From Epinephelus fuscoguttatus (taxonomy: Eukaryota; Chordata; Actinopteri; Perciformes; Serranidae), in assembly GCF_011397635.1 (NCBI RefSeq), contig NC_064753.1, forward strand, positions 38,111,822 to 38,175,821: a DNA stretch of 64,000 nucleotides, read 5' to 3'. Position 1 is the first letter of the stretch. The number at the start of each line of letters is the position of its first letter. Made by a program: the position numbers and the translations under genes. Below, piece after piece: positions 20,261 to 31,400 of the stretch. A model generated the notes under the pieces. That model made no database searches. It was not told the origin of the DNA and worked only from the letters and a program-made list of their open reading frames with translations.

Positions 20261-23200
20261 TATGGAAGCCCATTTCCGCCACTTGATGGAAAAAAACAAG
20301 ATCTAATAACTCAAAATAATGAGATACTAAGTCAAAATAATGACTTACTAACTCAAAATAATGACTTACTACCCAAAATAATGAGATACCAAGTCCAATA
20401 ATGAGGTGAATGAGTACAGTTACAGCCTTCAACAATCCATACTCTTCATCTCTCAGTCTTGATGAATAACATCACTGAGGGATACTAACTCATAACAATG
20501 AGGTAATAACTCATGTACATCGGATATGCCACACACTACATGACATGTCAGTAGCCGCTCTTCTTCAGCTCCGTGCTGACCGTCACAGATTCAGACGTTA
20601 ATAGACAGGCATCAGACTCAGATACAATATTAGAATCCACCTGGGCAGCTAATTCTAACAGTGTTTGCACAATCTCATGGAGCGCCATGATCTGTGATGC
20701 GTCCATATATCAAATGTGCACACCGCCCCGACCGTATTAGATGGGTAGCACGGTCAGCACGGAGCTGAAGAAGAGCGGCTACTGACGTCACTCTCCTGTG
20801 CCGCTCAGATTGCCAAATCATTTTCGAATTATGGGCACTATTTTCTGGGGCAGATCACGAAAATGAAATAGCATTGTCCTCTTTGTTTTCTTTTTGATTA
20901 TGGCATAAAATGTGCAGTCTTGAAGAAGAAAATGAAAATGCAAATAGGCTGATTGATTATTAATTTTATTTATGAGTGAAATAATGCAGCCACATTCTTA
21001 AAATGAAAAGGCATTTCTGCAAATGCATTTTCATTTAAATATTGGTCACGATTTGCTTCCATACATACCTCATCAGATGATCATTGATAATTCCTGACCA
21101 TGTTCGCTTAATTTTTGCTCTTCTCCAGTTTGTCCAGCTCGGCTGGTGTTACACAAACACACCTGGAGGTCTGCGCAGAAGAGTCCTGGCTTTCCTTTTC
21201 CTCGTGCTCTCCTGACGACCACTCATAAATTAATTCAAATGTAATTTTGGGGAAAATATCCATCTTCTTGGTGTAATGCTATAGTGCCCGTTTGCAGCAA
21301 TGTAGCGAGTCTGACAGTTGGTTAATTAACGGTTGTATTTATATTTATATTTATAACATCTGTGAGCGGAGTGATTTTACTGTTACAAGTCCCAGTGATG
21401 TTATACTCTATATCAGCACTCATGGAATGCTTCTTGTCCAATCAAATTACTCGGTCGGAACTAACTGTTGAATAATTAACTTAATGTCTTAGCCAAACAG
21501 AACACTTAAAATCAACACTATTTTACCACATTTTGTAATTTGTAGACTACTTAAGTAGCCAAACATACCCCATACGTCACATCAAAGTGTAGTGTGTGGC
21601 ACATCCGCTGTACATGAGTTATTACCTCATTGTTTTGAGTTAGTATCCCTCAATGATGTTATCCATGGTGACTGAGAGATGAAGAGTATGGATTGTCGAA
21701 GGCTGTAACTGTAACTGTACTCATTCACCTCATTATTGGACTTGGTATCTCATTATTTTGACTTAGTATCTCATTATTTTGACTTAGTATTTCATTATTT
21801 TGAGATTGAAAGTCATTATTTCCACTTAGTATCTCATTATTTTGATGTAGTATCTCATTATTTTGACTTAGTATTTCATTATTTTGAGATTGTAAGTCAT
21901 TATTTCTACTTAGCATCTCATTATTTTGATGTAGTATCTCATTATTTTGACTTAGTATCATTATTTTTAACTTAGTATTTCATTATTTTGAGATTGAAAG
22001 TCATTATTTTGACTTGGTATCTCATTATTTTGACCTAGTATTTCATTATTTTGAGATTGAAGGTCATTATTTTAACTTAGTATTTCATCATTTTGACTTG
22101 GTATCTCGTTATTTTGACTTATCTCATTATTTTGACTCAGTATCTCATTATGTTGAGATTGTAAGTCATTATTTTTACTTGGTATCTCATTATTTTAACT
22201 TAGTATCTTATTATTTTGACTTAGTATTTCATTATTTTGAGATTGTAAGTCATTATTTTGACTTGGTATCTCATTATTTTTGACCTAGTATTTCATTATT
22301 TTGAGATTGAAAGTCATTATTTTGACTTGGTATCTCGTTATTTTGACTTATCTCATTATTTTGACTCAGTATCTCATTATGTTGTGATTGTAAGTCATTA
22401 TTTTTACTTGGTATCTCATTATTTTGACTTAGTATCTTATTATTTTGACTTAGTATTTCATTATTTTGAGATTGAAAGTCATTATTTTGACTTAGTATTT
22501 CATTATTTTGACTTGGTATCTCATTATTTTTGACCTAGTATTTCATTATTTTGAGATTGAAAGTCATTATTTTGACTTGGTATCTCATTATTTTGACCTA
22601 GTATTTCATTATTTTGAGATTGAAAGTCATTATTTCTACTTAGTATCTCATTATTTTGATGTAGTATCTCATTATTTTTGACTTAGTATTTCATTATTTT
22701 GAGATTGTAAGTCATTATTTCTACTTAGTATCTCATTATTTTTGACGTAGTATCTCATTATTTTGACTTAGTATCACATTATTTTTGACTTAGTATTTCA
22801 TTATTTTGAGATTGTAAGTCATTATTTCTACTTACTATCTCATTATTTTTACTTAGTATTTCATTATTTTGAGATTGAAAGTCATTATTTCTACTTAGTA
22901 TCTCATTATTTTGCCGTAGTATCTCATTATTTTTGGCTTAGTATTTCATTATTTTGAGATTGAAAGTCATTATGTTGAGATTGAAGGTCATTATTTAAAC
23001 TTAGTATTTCATCATTTTGACTTGGTATCTCGTTATTTTGACTTGGTATCTCGTTATTTTGACTCAGTATCTCATTATGTTGAGATTGTAAGTCATTATT
23101 TTTTCTTGGTATCTCATTATTTTGACGTAGTATCTTATTATTTTGACTTAGTATTTCATTATTTTGAGATTGTAAGTCATTATTTTGACTTGGTATCTCA

Positions 23201-23431
23201 TTATTTTTGACCTAGTATTTCATTATTTTGAGATTGAAAGTCATTATTTTGACTTAGTATCTCATTATTTTGACTTAGTATCTCATTATTTTTGACTTAG
23301 TATTTCATTATTTTGAGATTGTAAGTCATTATTTTTGACTTAGTATCTCATTATTTTGACTTGGTATCTCATTATTTTTGAGTTATTAGATCTTATTTTT
23401 TTCCATAAAATGGCGGAAATGGGCTTCCATA
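20261..23431. mobile_element. 3.17-kb inverted-repeat element with a minisatellite-expanded right arm
   Basis: Outer ends are TATGGAAGCCCATTTCCGCC (20261) and its exact reverse complement (ending 23431), flanked by the direct repeat AGATAA (20255-20260 and 23432-23437). The left arm is 20261-20540. Its inverted counterpart occupies both ends of 21588-23431: TACAGCCTTC.ACAATCCATA with CATCTCTCAGTC, GGGATACTAACTCA, TAATAACTCATGTACA and CCACACACTACA all recur inverted at 21588-21720. The left arm carries about five units of a 21-bp motif; the right arm carries about 78. The centre (20541-21587) is about 1 kb without a convincing ORF. It reads as a non-autonomous DNA transposon; no known family was recognised. 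Confidence 0.75.
21735..23380. repeat. 21-bp minisatellite (about 78 units)
   Basis: Tandem units of TCATTATTTT plus an 11-bp variable part. Three recurring versions alternate: GACTTAGTATC, GACTTAGTATT and GAGATTGAAAG/GAGATTGTAAG. They form higher-order blocks of three to four units. Because 21 is divisible by three the array stays open in several frames (SHYFDLV repeats), which is not evidence of coding. It lies wholly inside the right arm of the 20261-23431 element. Confidence 0.93.
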
Positions 23432-23437
23432 AGATAA

Positions 23438-25620
23438 CCCGTGTACAGTGTCAGACTGTGGCACAGTGTGGCAGACAGCCGCTGGACTGTTGAATCTGAA
23501 AGGGTTTACGTGAATTATTAAACGCTAAACAAAGGCCGTGAACGGAAACAGACAGGGAGGTCTGTTTCAGGAAACCCTTCTATCTGGTTTCACTTACAAG
23601 CTCGTTTGGTTATAAATCATCACGTCAAAAAGGGTGTTTCACATTTTAAGCATTTCCTTCCTCCTCGCTGTTATCGTTTACCCTAATATGTTTTTACATG
23701 TGGTTTAAAATGTTATGTAGTTTTTTTTCCCCAGTCACATTTCAAAGCTTTTGAGAATGTAAACAGGAGATACTGTGGATGAGCACGGGCCTAAGGGCAT
23801 TTTCAGCTCTCTTGTATCATATGGTCAAATACGTGTAGTGCTAGACAGAGAGGGACCTTAATATCACCTATCAAGCAGCTGAAAGTTTATTTAGGGAAAC
23901 AATGATCAGAGAGGAAGGATGTAGAGGTGGTGCAGGAATCTGTGTACGTGACACAGTCACACACGTCACGACACCACAGACCATGTGAGCAGCAAGTAAA
24001 GCAGGTAGTCACTCCCATAGTGTATACCAAGTAAGAGATGGAATTCCCCTTGTGCTGTCTAGCGGCACATTTCAATGCTGTAACAGTGAAAACAAGTTGA
24101 GAACGTGATCTATTTTGGCCTGCATGTTGTTTTTTTTTGCTCTGGTACGGACACTAGTAACTGAAGAGGCCTCATTACAGCAGTTTATGATACTCTAAGG
24201 TGAAACAGAGCACTCAGGTGGATGTTGTAAAACTATTGGCTTGACTGCAATGCAAACAGAGCACCTGCCTTTGGTTGCCTGGATACGGAGACACTCCCAG
24301 TTAACTCATGTTGTCAGTGATAAACCTTTGATATGTCCACATTTTGAATATTAACCTTGTTTTATGTGAAAAGCCTCAGTAAGCTGATGTTTTCATGTTT
24401 CAATTATACTTAGTCTTAAGTATTTTAGCCATTTACCACAAGATTCACAGTTTTGACATTTTAAAAGAGGAAGTTCACCAATTTTCAGCCATAATTACGT
24501 AAGTGTTTTATCAGTATTCATACTGTGTAGAACTTTTATTTCCCCCTGAAGGGAGGCTTTATTCACCATCAAACCTGCACCTAATAATGCAAGTAAAACT
24601 ACAGCTTTAAAGCAGTTTCATTATGATAAGTACAAGCACTCTTGGGACAGAAATGTGTGTTGAATGCTGCTGGTCATCCCAGTGTTGGGAAATCACTTTG
24701 CAAGCTACCAGTTACTTCACACTGGCAGAGACTGCACTACAGCAAAATTACCCTCAGGAGAAATCTTGTTAGGTTACCTAAAGCAACACAGAAAAAATAG
24801 CTTAAATTGGCAAAGTACATGTCATACGATATGACAAAATATAATACAAAAAAGTCCCATGCCAGCAAAAAATTTCCTTGAATGGTTTTATTCCAAGAGG
24901 TGCTGTTGTTGTTCGACAGACACCTGCGCTCACATGCAACAACTTATCTGAACATTTGTTAATAAAAAGCCAAAATCAATACTTACTAACACTGACTAAC
25001 TGACACCAAATACATCTAAGTTTAGTTTTACAAATTCAGATTCAAAACTAAATATTTTTTAAAGGGTGAGCTGACAATCCAGCTTCCTGGCGACCTGAGA
25101 AGGGTCAGGGCAGGTCAAAGGGGGTCAACAGAGAAGCAATGTTAAAATCAAGATTAAAAAGCATTCATTTTTCTTTACGGTCCACAAATTATGAAAATTA
25201 CTTGTAGTTTATGTAGTTAGGCTACAGAAAATGTCAAAAAAAAGTATTTTAACTACTTGTATCACTGTGCAAATATGAATGTAGAGGAAATACCAGCAAG
25301 CTCCTTTGAAATGTAGCCGTGTTAAATGACATGTAGTTCATACTGATTCAGCCCTGTGTGCACCATCATTTGAGATGAAAGGTGGTAAAAAGAGGTGTGT
25401 AACTCAATCTGTGTGTATTTGTTATCTTATCAAAATAATATCTCTGCCATGGTAAAAGTGCCACCCAGTGGTGAAAGGTGACAGCAACGTGTGCAGCTAC
25501 ATTTTACCGACCATCTCTGTTTATACTTTTTCTTTCGGTTCCAGAATTCGCAGATGAATAAAACATGGAAAAATGTGGACAAAGATGAGACAAACATCTG
25601 CAACAGTTATTGATTCAGTG
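23438..25620. other. Intergenic DNA, nothing recognised
   Basis: AT-rich sequence without exon-like coding. A CAGTGTTGGG motif near 24682 resembles the end of common fish hAT-type MITEs, but no partner end was identified. Confidence 0.4.
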
Positions 25621-25679
25621 GAAAACAAATATTCACATTTAAATAGAAACTCTCGGTTGGATTGTGGAAATAAGCAGAT

Positions 25680-27115
25680 GAGACACTACATGTGAATGTG
25701 GTAAAACTTTAAACTAATAGATTATCACCATGACACTTCCCAAATTGAATTTTTTAGGTTATCTGAAACTTTATGTCTATGAATGCAAATGTGGCATCAT
25801 CTAATTAAATATGCATACACTTGCTGCACCACTTCAAGAGCACAAATCTGAACATTAGATGAAGTCAGGTTCAAGATTCTTGTTTAATTTTGTTGACATA
25901 AAAGCTCTTACAGAGAGGGAATTTGGATATCTTTTTTTTATCAATCCATAAATCATAAAATACTGTCAGTAGCCATTAAAAAAAACCCATTTTCAGCATG
26001 TTTTTACTTTCGACATAAAATATTATAAATCAACCTGTGAATGATATGTGAACCAACCCCTCTGTAAAACCAGAATATAGAAAGGAATAAACGTGAAGGT
26101 TTTGTGTTTGAAAGTACTACTAAAGTGGAGATTTCTGACTCTGAGTATGAGAAAAAAAATCTAATTTTGAGAAAATTGCCTTTAAAGACGTATTGAAAAT
26201 TCCATACATTTTTAAACTAAAATAAGACACTACAGGTGAATAGGGTAAACACTTTAAGCATTAGATACTACCATGAAACTGAAACTTTCCTTGTTTACTT
26301 TTACATAGAATTTTTTTTTAATTACAAGTTCTCTGAAATGTTATGTATGAATATGTAAATATGTAAATGATTGATGCATTATGTAATTAAATATAAAGGG
26401 GTGAGAATCAGAGAGGCATAAGAGACATTTGATCAATTTTACAGAACAGCAAAAACAAGAAATTACTATACTTTGTCACAACTTTACTGATTTTACTCTT
26501 TAATATGAAAATTTGAAACTAAAATGTGATTTACAGTATACAGTACAGTATACTACATAAATTATATTTTTTTCAAGTGTTTAAATGCACTATGCCCCAA
26601 ATAGTTCAGTGTGTTCTTTTGGTTTTTGATTATTAACTCTAAATTGGTTTCACAACTTTCCTTCTGGCAATAGAAAGAGCTCATCAGGAGCTTACAATTG
26701 ATTTATACAACTCATTTTTGCCCAAAATAACAAAATAAATATGCAAATGATGCATTATGTAATTAAATATCAAAGGGTGAGAGACTTAAGGGACATTCAA
26801 TCAACTTACAGGACAGCCAAAACAAAAAATGACTATACTTTTTCCCGACTTGATTAATTTCAATTTTCAATATTAAAACTTAACAAAAAATGTGGATGAC
26901 AGTGTACTTAGTAGTATTTTTACATTTAATAAAATATATTTTTGAGTGTTTAAGTGCACTTATGCCCTTTTGGCCCCAGGTGTTTTAGTGTGTTCTTTTT
27001 TTTATTCTAAATTTTTTTTAATAACTCTGGATTGCTTTAGACTATCTTCCTGGTAATAGAAAGAGCTCATCAGGAGCTTACATTTGATTAATATTACAAA
27101 TTTTTGCCCAGAATG
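25680..27115. repeat. Old local tandem duplication
   Basis: 26352-26727 and 26741-27115 are direct copies about 390 bp apart. Shared landmarks include GATGCATTATGTAATTAAAT, TGACTATACTTT/TTACTATACTTT, GTTTAA(A/G)TGCACT, TAGAAAGAGCTCATCAGGAG and TTTTTGCCCA. A further pair, 25680-25815 and 26223-26393, shares GAGACACTACA or AAGACACTACA, ACCATGA.ACT, a CTGAAA...TTATGT block and TAATTAAATAT. The copies differ at many sites and by indels, so the duplication is old. No ORF. Confidence 0.7.
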
Positions 27116-28459
27116 TCACTTATGCCCCTCTGTGGGTGAAAGGGCTATTTTACATACATCTCCAGAACAGAAATTCGCACCAAAATAAACACCTAAAAGT
27201 GTATTTTGGACATTTTCTTTGCGCTTCTCTAAAAGACGACACATTATGGAAGCAAAATAGCCCAAAACGTCCAAACTGACCACAGTATCAAACTGTTTTC
27301 ACCTGTATTATCTCCCCTTAAACAGTGTGAAGTTGTCCAGAGAAATGATACTGAGAGACACACAAGATTAAATACTTTATTATAAACAAAAACACTGATC
27401 CAGTTCCTGATTTCTCTTGATGATTAATACCAGAGACATGAAAAGGTTTACCATAAACCCCCCTAAAGCCTCTCAGAGAAAACACTATAAACACTATAAT
27501 TGGCAAATTTTTAACTCACATCTTCCTCCCTGAAAACACTACAACTCTGAAATACTGAGGACTTCACAGACCTGCCTGTGTTGTTATACTGTTACTGATA
27601 TGAAAAAAGCTGAGTATAGAGTGTGAAGCTGGGACCGTACTGAGGTCGGTCCAACCACTGTAGCATTTATCCTTATTTAAAGTCAGACTGTGATTGTCAG
27701 TTGCGTGCTCCCCCACAATTCATTAAGAGACATGCTAGAGTAAAATGTTAGAAGTGTTGGTATTTTAAGTGTTGGTCAGTACAGACTGATTAAAGAATAT
27801 CTAAAAAATCTGTGTTAAACAGACTTTGGCAGAGGAATATGAATGATTAAGTGCATCAGATGAGATGTGATGTCGACTAAAGGGACACAATGATAAAGGG
27901 GTTTTCTGCCTCACTGATGCTGGAGGTAAGGCGGACAGCTTATATGCACCGTGACCACAGTTATTATCCAATGGCATGAGGTAACTTTTCATGTGCTGAC
28001 ATCCTCGGTAAAATAATACAATCCTGTTTTACAGTCTTCACACCTAGTAACAAAAAGTAAAACTTACATCTGATGACAGGACATCAGTTGTGACAAATCA
28101 AAAAGTAAAATACAAACAAAAAAGGTAGAAGTTGGAATAGGCTGTAATGGTGAATTAAGAGCAAGTTATTTTCATTCTGAGACTTCAAGCATTCAAATTC
28201 CCCTCGAAAGCTTTGCAAGCGTAAGAGCAAAAGGTCCCTGGAGGATGTAGTGTTCCTCTAATTAGAAGTGTGCTGTTGCTTCACTGACCGTCCTTTGGCA
28301 CCAGTCTTCTCACACTAACAAACAGTATACTGCGTTTCCTGCTATGGCACTGAGCTGTGACAGCGCTGCTACATCCAGGCTGCACTTCGTACCATACTCT
28401 CTGCCGTGTGGCTCCATGAAATGTACTGTGGAAGTTAAGGTAAGCACAAGTCTCTCTCT
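27116..28459 (-). other. Region downstream of the slc30a4 stop, probable 3' UTR in part
   Basis: A minus-strand AATAAA (TTTATT on plus, 27377-27382) would give slc30a4 a 3' UTR of about 1.1 kb. No other gene is visible. The end site is inference. Confidence 0.35.
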
Positions 28460-31400
28460 TTAGGCGGTGGGCTGCTGGCAGTTTGTGCAACTGTGTACCA
28501 GCCTCAGCCTGTGTGTCTGCACCTGCACTGTGCACCTGCTGAGACCATAGGTGTGAAGCAGCAGGTGACGGGCCTTCGCCTGGACGTCCTCCCAGTTGCT
28601 GGCACTAGAGGGCGCTGTGAACACAGAAATGCATTTAAATATCAAAGAAACCATTTAACAACAGACCTTATCCACAGCAGGCATTATGATAGGCTATGCC
28701 ATAGCAGGTTAACCGCAGGTGTAATTAATCAAGTTAAGAACGACTGCACTGGAGTTAGGTGAGACAGTTTCGTAGGAATGGTTCGCTGGGACACTTAAAG
28801 GGACACTGCTGATTTAAAACCAGGAGTCTCATTTATAAACACTGCATACACACAAAACGAGGCCTGAAAGAGGTGAACGCAACTTCCCATTGATAGGTTG
28901 TGTCTATAAAATAGACTTGATGGGAGAAACTTTGACACATGCTTACAAACATTTTGGAGACTAGAAATCGGCAACTCAGATGGTGAGGTGAAAGCCTGAC
29001 TGTAGAAGTTGTTGAATATTTTTTGGCACACACCATTTTTGGCTTTTGACCGTACATACATTTTTAGTATGGATCCCCTGCACTGTTTTAAAAAATGAGA
29101 CCCCAGGTCTGTGTAACCTCTGTGTGAGGAGTGTGTGCTGATGAACAGTGAACAGTGAGCAGGCTCCCCACCCGCCTTGACACTGTTCATCTGTACACAC
29201 TCCTCAAACCACAGTGACTAAGACGTGGTTAGGAATCTGCAAAGTATCCCTTTCGCTTAGCCATCGTTAAAGTACTACGTCTTTAATGACTGTAACCATG
29301 GTTCGATGACTGTGCTTTCCTGCTGTGACCAGTCGAAATGTCAGCTGACAAAAAGGTGTTTTCCCCTCGACTGTGTTTTTTCCAGTTAGTAGACCAAAAA
29401 AAGTCAACATACTCAAAAGGGACCTACTATAATTTTCTTATATTATTGAGATTCGTTAAAAATTTTGAGGATTTGATTTATTTGTCTTCCACGAAAATAC
29501 ATTCATTACCTTTGTGTTTTGGACTGTTGTTTAGTAACTTGTGATGCACATTTTTCACTGTTTTCTGACATTTTATAGACCAAATGATAAATGAATAATC
29601 AAGAAAATAATCAGCAGACGATGCATAATGAAAATAATCATTAGTGACATTGCTATACTTTAGAATCAACGTACAAAAATACAACAACAACAAATCATTA
29701 TTAATGAATTTGGGCTGAAACTGCTTTAACTTTAATGGGACTGCAAGAACTACAAGTAAGAAATCTGACATGTAGGTTGTTAATATATAAATTAAAATAA
29801 ATCAATAATCACTCTACATAGCTGATGATAACAATACTTTCCATTTTTTGTGTGTAAACTAAGAAAGTAAAAGTAAACATGGGCAACTATTACTACTTTG
29901 TCCAAAGCTGACTATAATGCCTTCTCTTTGTCGGGTGCAGTGATGTCATGGAGCTACTCACTGAGTTGGAGATGTACTAGTGCTGCAGTCTTGTCAGCTG
30001 TCAGCGCCCACACGTTCAGCTCATCGACTGATTGGACGTCCTCCAGCTTCAGAAGGTCCTCTTTAATTCTTCGTGTGTCCAAATGTCTGGGAACACCTGA
30101 CACAGCAGGATAAAGACAACACCTTAATGCACCTACGCCACTCTAAATACTATGCAACATAATCTAACAGGACTCTGGGACTACGGTCCATAACAATCCA
30201 TAATTCAAGTGCACAAACACACAGGCAGTGACAATGGTGTCCCAGAGTGTTGGTGAGATTTTACGCTCTCTGGTGTCACCAGCAGCCTAACTGGAAAAAG
30301 CGTGGAGGAGACAAAAACAAACAGGGACAAACTTCAACCACTGTTTCTGTCTGTCACTGGAGCATGCCAGACAGGTGGCTTTTTCACATGCACACATCCA
30401 CACACAAAGTTTACAGACATTATTATTATTAAAAATAACTGTTGATTTATGAATTTAATGTATTTGGCATGAATAAATCAATGGATATGTATATTTCACA
30501 CATGTTTTTACAACCTTTGAGCTAATTCAATTTTTTCAAGTTTTATTCATGCCACGCATCACTTTTAGTTTTGGAAACAATTTTATTGTACAAAAATAGT
30601 CACTGCACAATTGGGGTGGCCAGCATTTCCTTCGAGACAGTTTAAATACGTACTCTGAGACCATTTGGGACGGTGGTGACAACAAATTAAGTTAGATCCC
30701 GAAAGGCTGAAGACTTACCCTCCAGCACGATGACTGTTGTGTCTCGTACGATGCGGAATGTGGTGAAGAGAACCAGAACGGAGAAGATGTAGGTGCAGAT
30801 TGGGTCTGCCAACTTGAACTCCGGCTGTGGAGTCAGAGGGTTACATCAGATCAACCAAAAATCAAAGTTTTTTATATTTCTTGAACCATAATTAGTTACT
30901 ATATTTAATGCAGACAGTTATCGAGCAGCTACTGCATGCTCAGCAAGTGAAATTTAAAAGTAGAGGCCACTAATTACATGCATCACTGGACTGCCACTAA
31001 TTATTATCTCCGCCAAGGAGGTTATGTTTTTGGTTTGCTTTGTTTGTCTGTTGGTTTGTTTATCTGTCTGTTTGTCAGCAGGACTACAGAAATACTACTG
31101 GCCTGATATTCTTTAAACTTGGTGGAAGGGTGTAGCACGGGCCAAGGAGGAACCCATTACATTTTGGAGCAGATCCAAATTACAGGATGGATACACAAAT
31201 AATTTTTTACTTTGGATAAGATTGTGAGAAATGGCATTTGGGCTTTGCCGAGGTCTGTACTCTCTGAGTGCCCTTCTAGTTCAACAAGGCTTAGTTGGGA
31301 AAGTCCACATGTCACATCAACCTCCCTCTAAATTACCAGTTATGGGGTCAATAAGTAAAATTATTACTTTGGAAGGTACAAATTACTCTTTGATGCACAA

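Noticed and set aside
21725-23210. Several 60-90 codon ORFs on both strands with repeated SHYFDLV or SQNNEIL sequence
   Set aside because: They are the 21-bp minisatellite read in frame; open frames on both strands and perfect periodicity show repeat, not coding.
21735-23380. Possible CRISPR array
   Set aside because: Direct tandem repeats without unique spacers, in a vertebrate genome.
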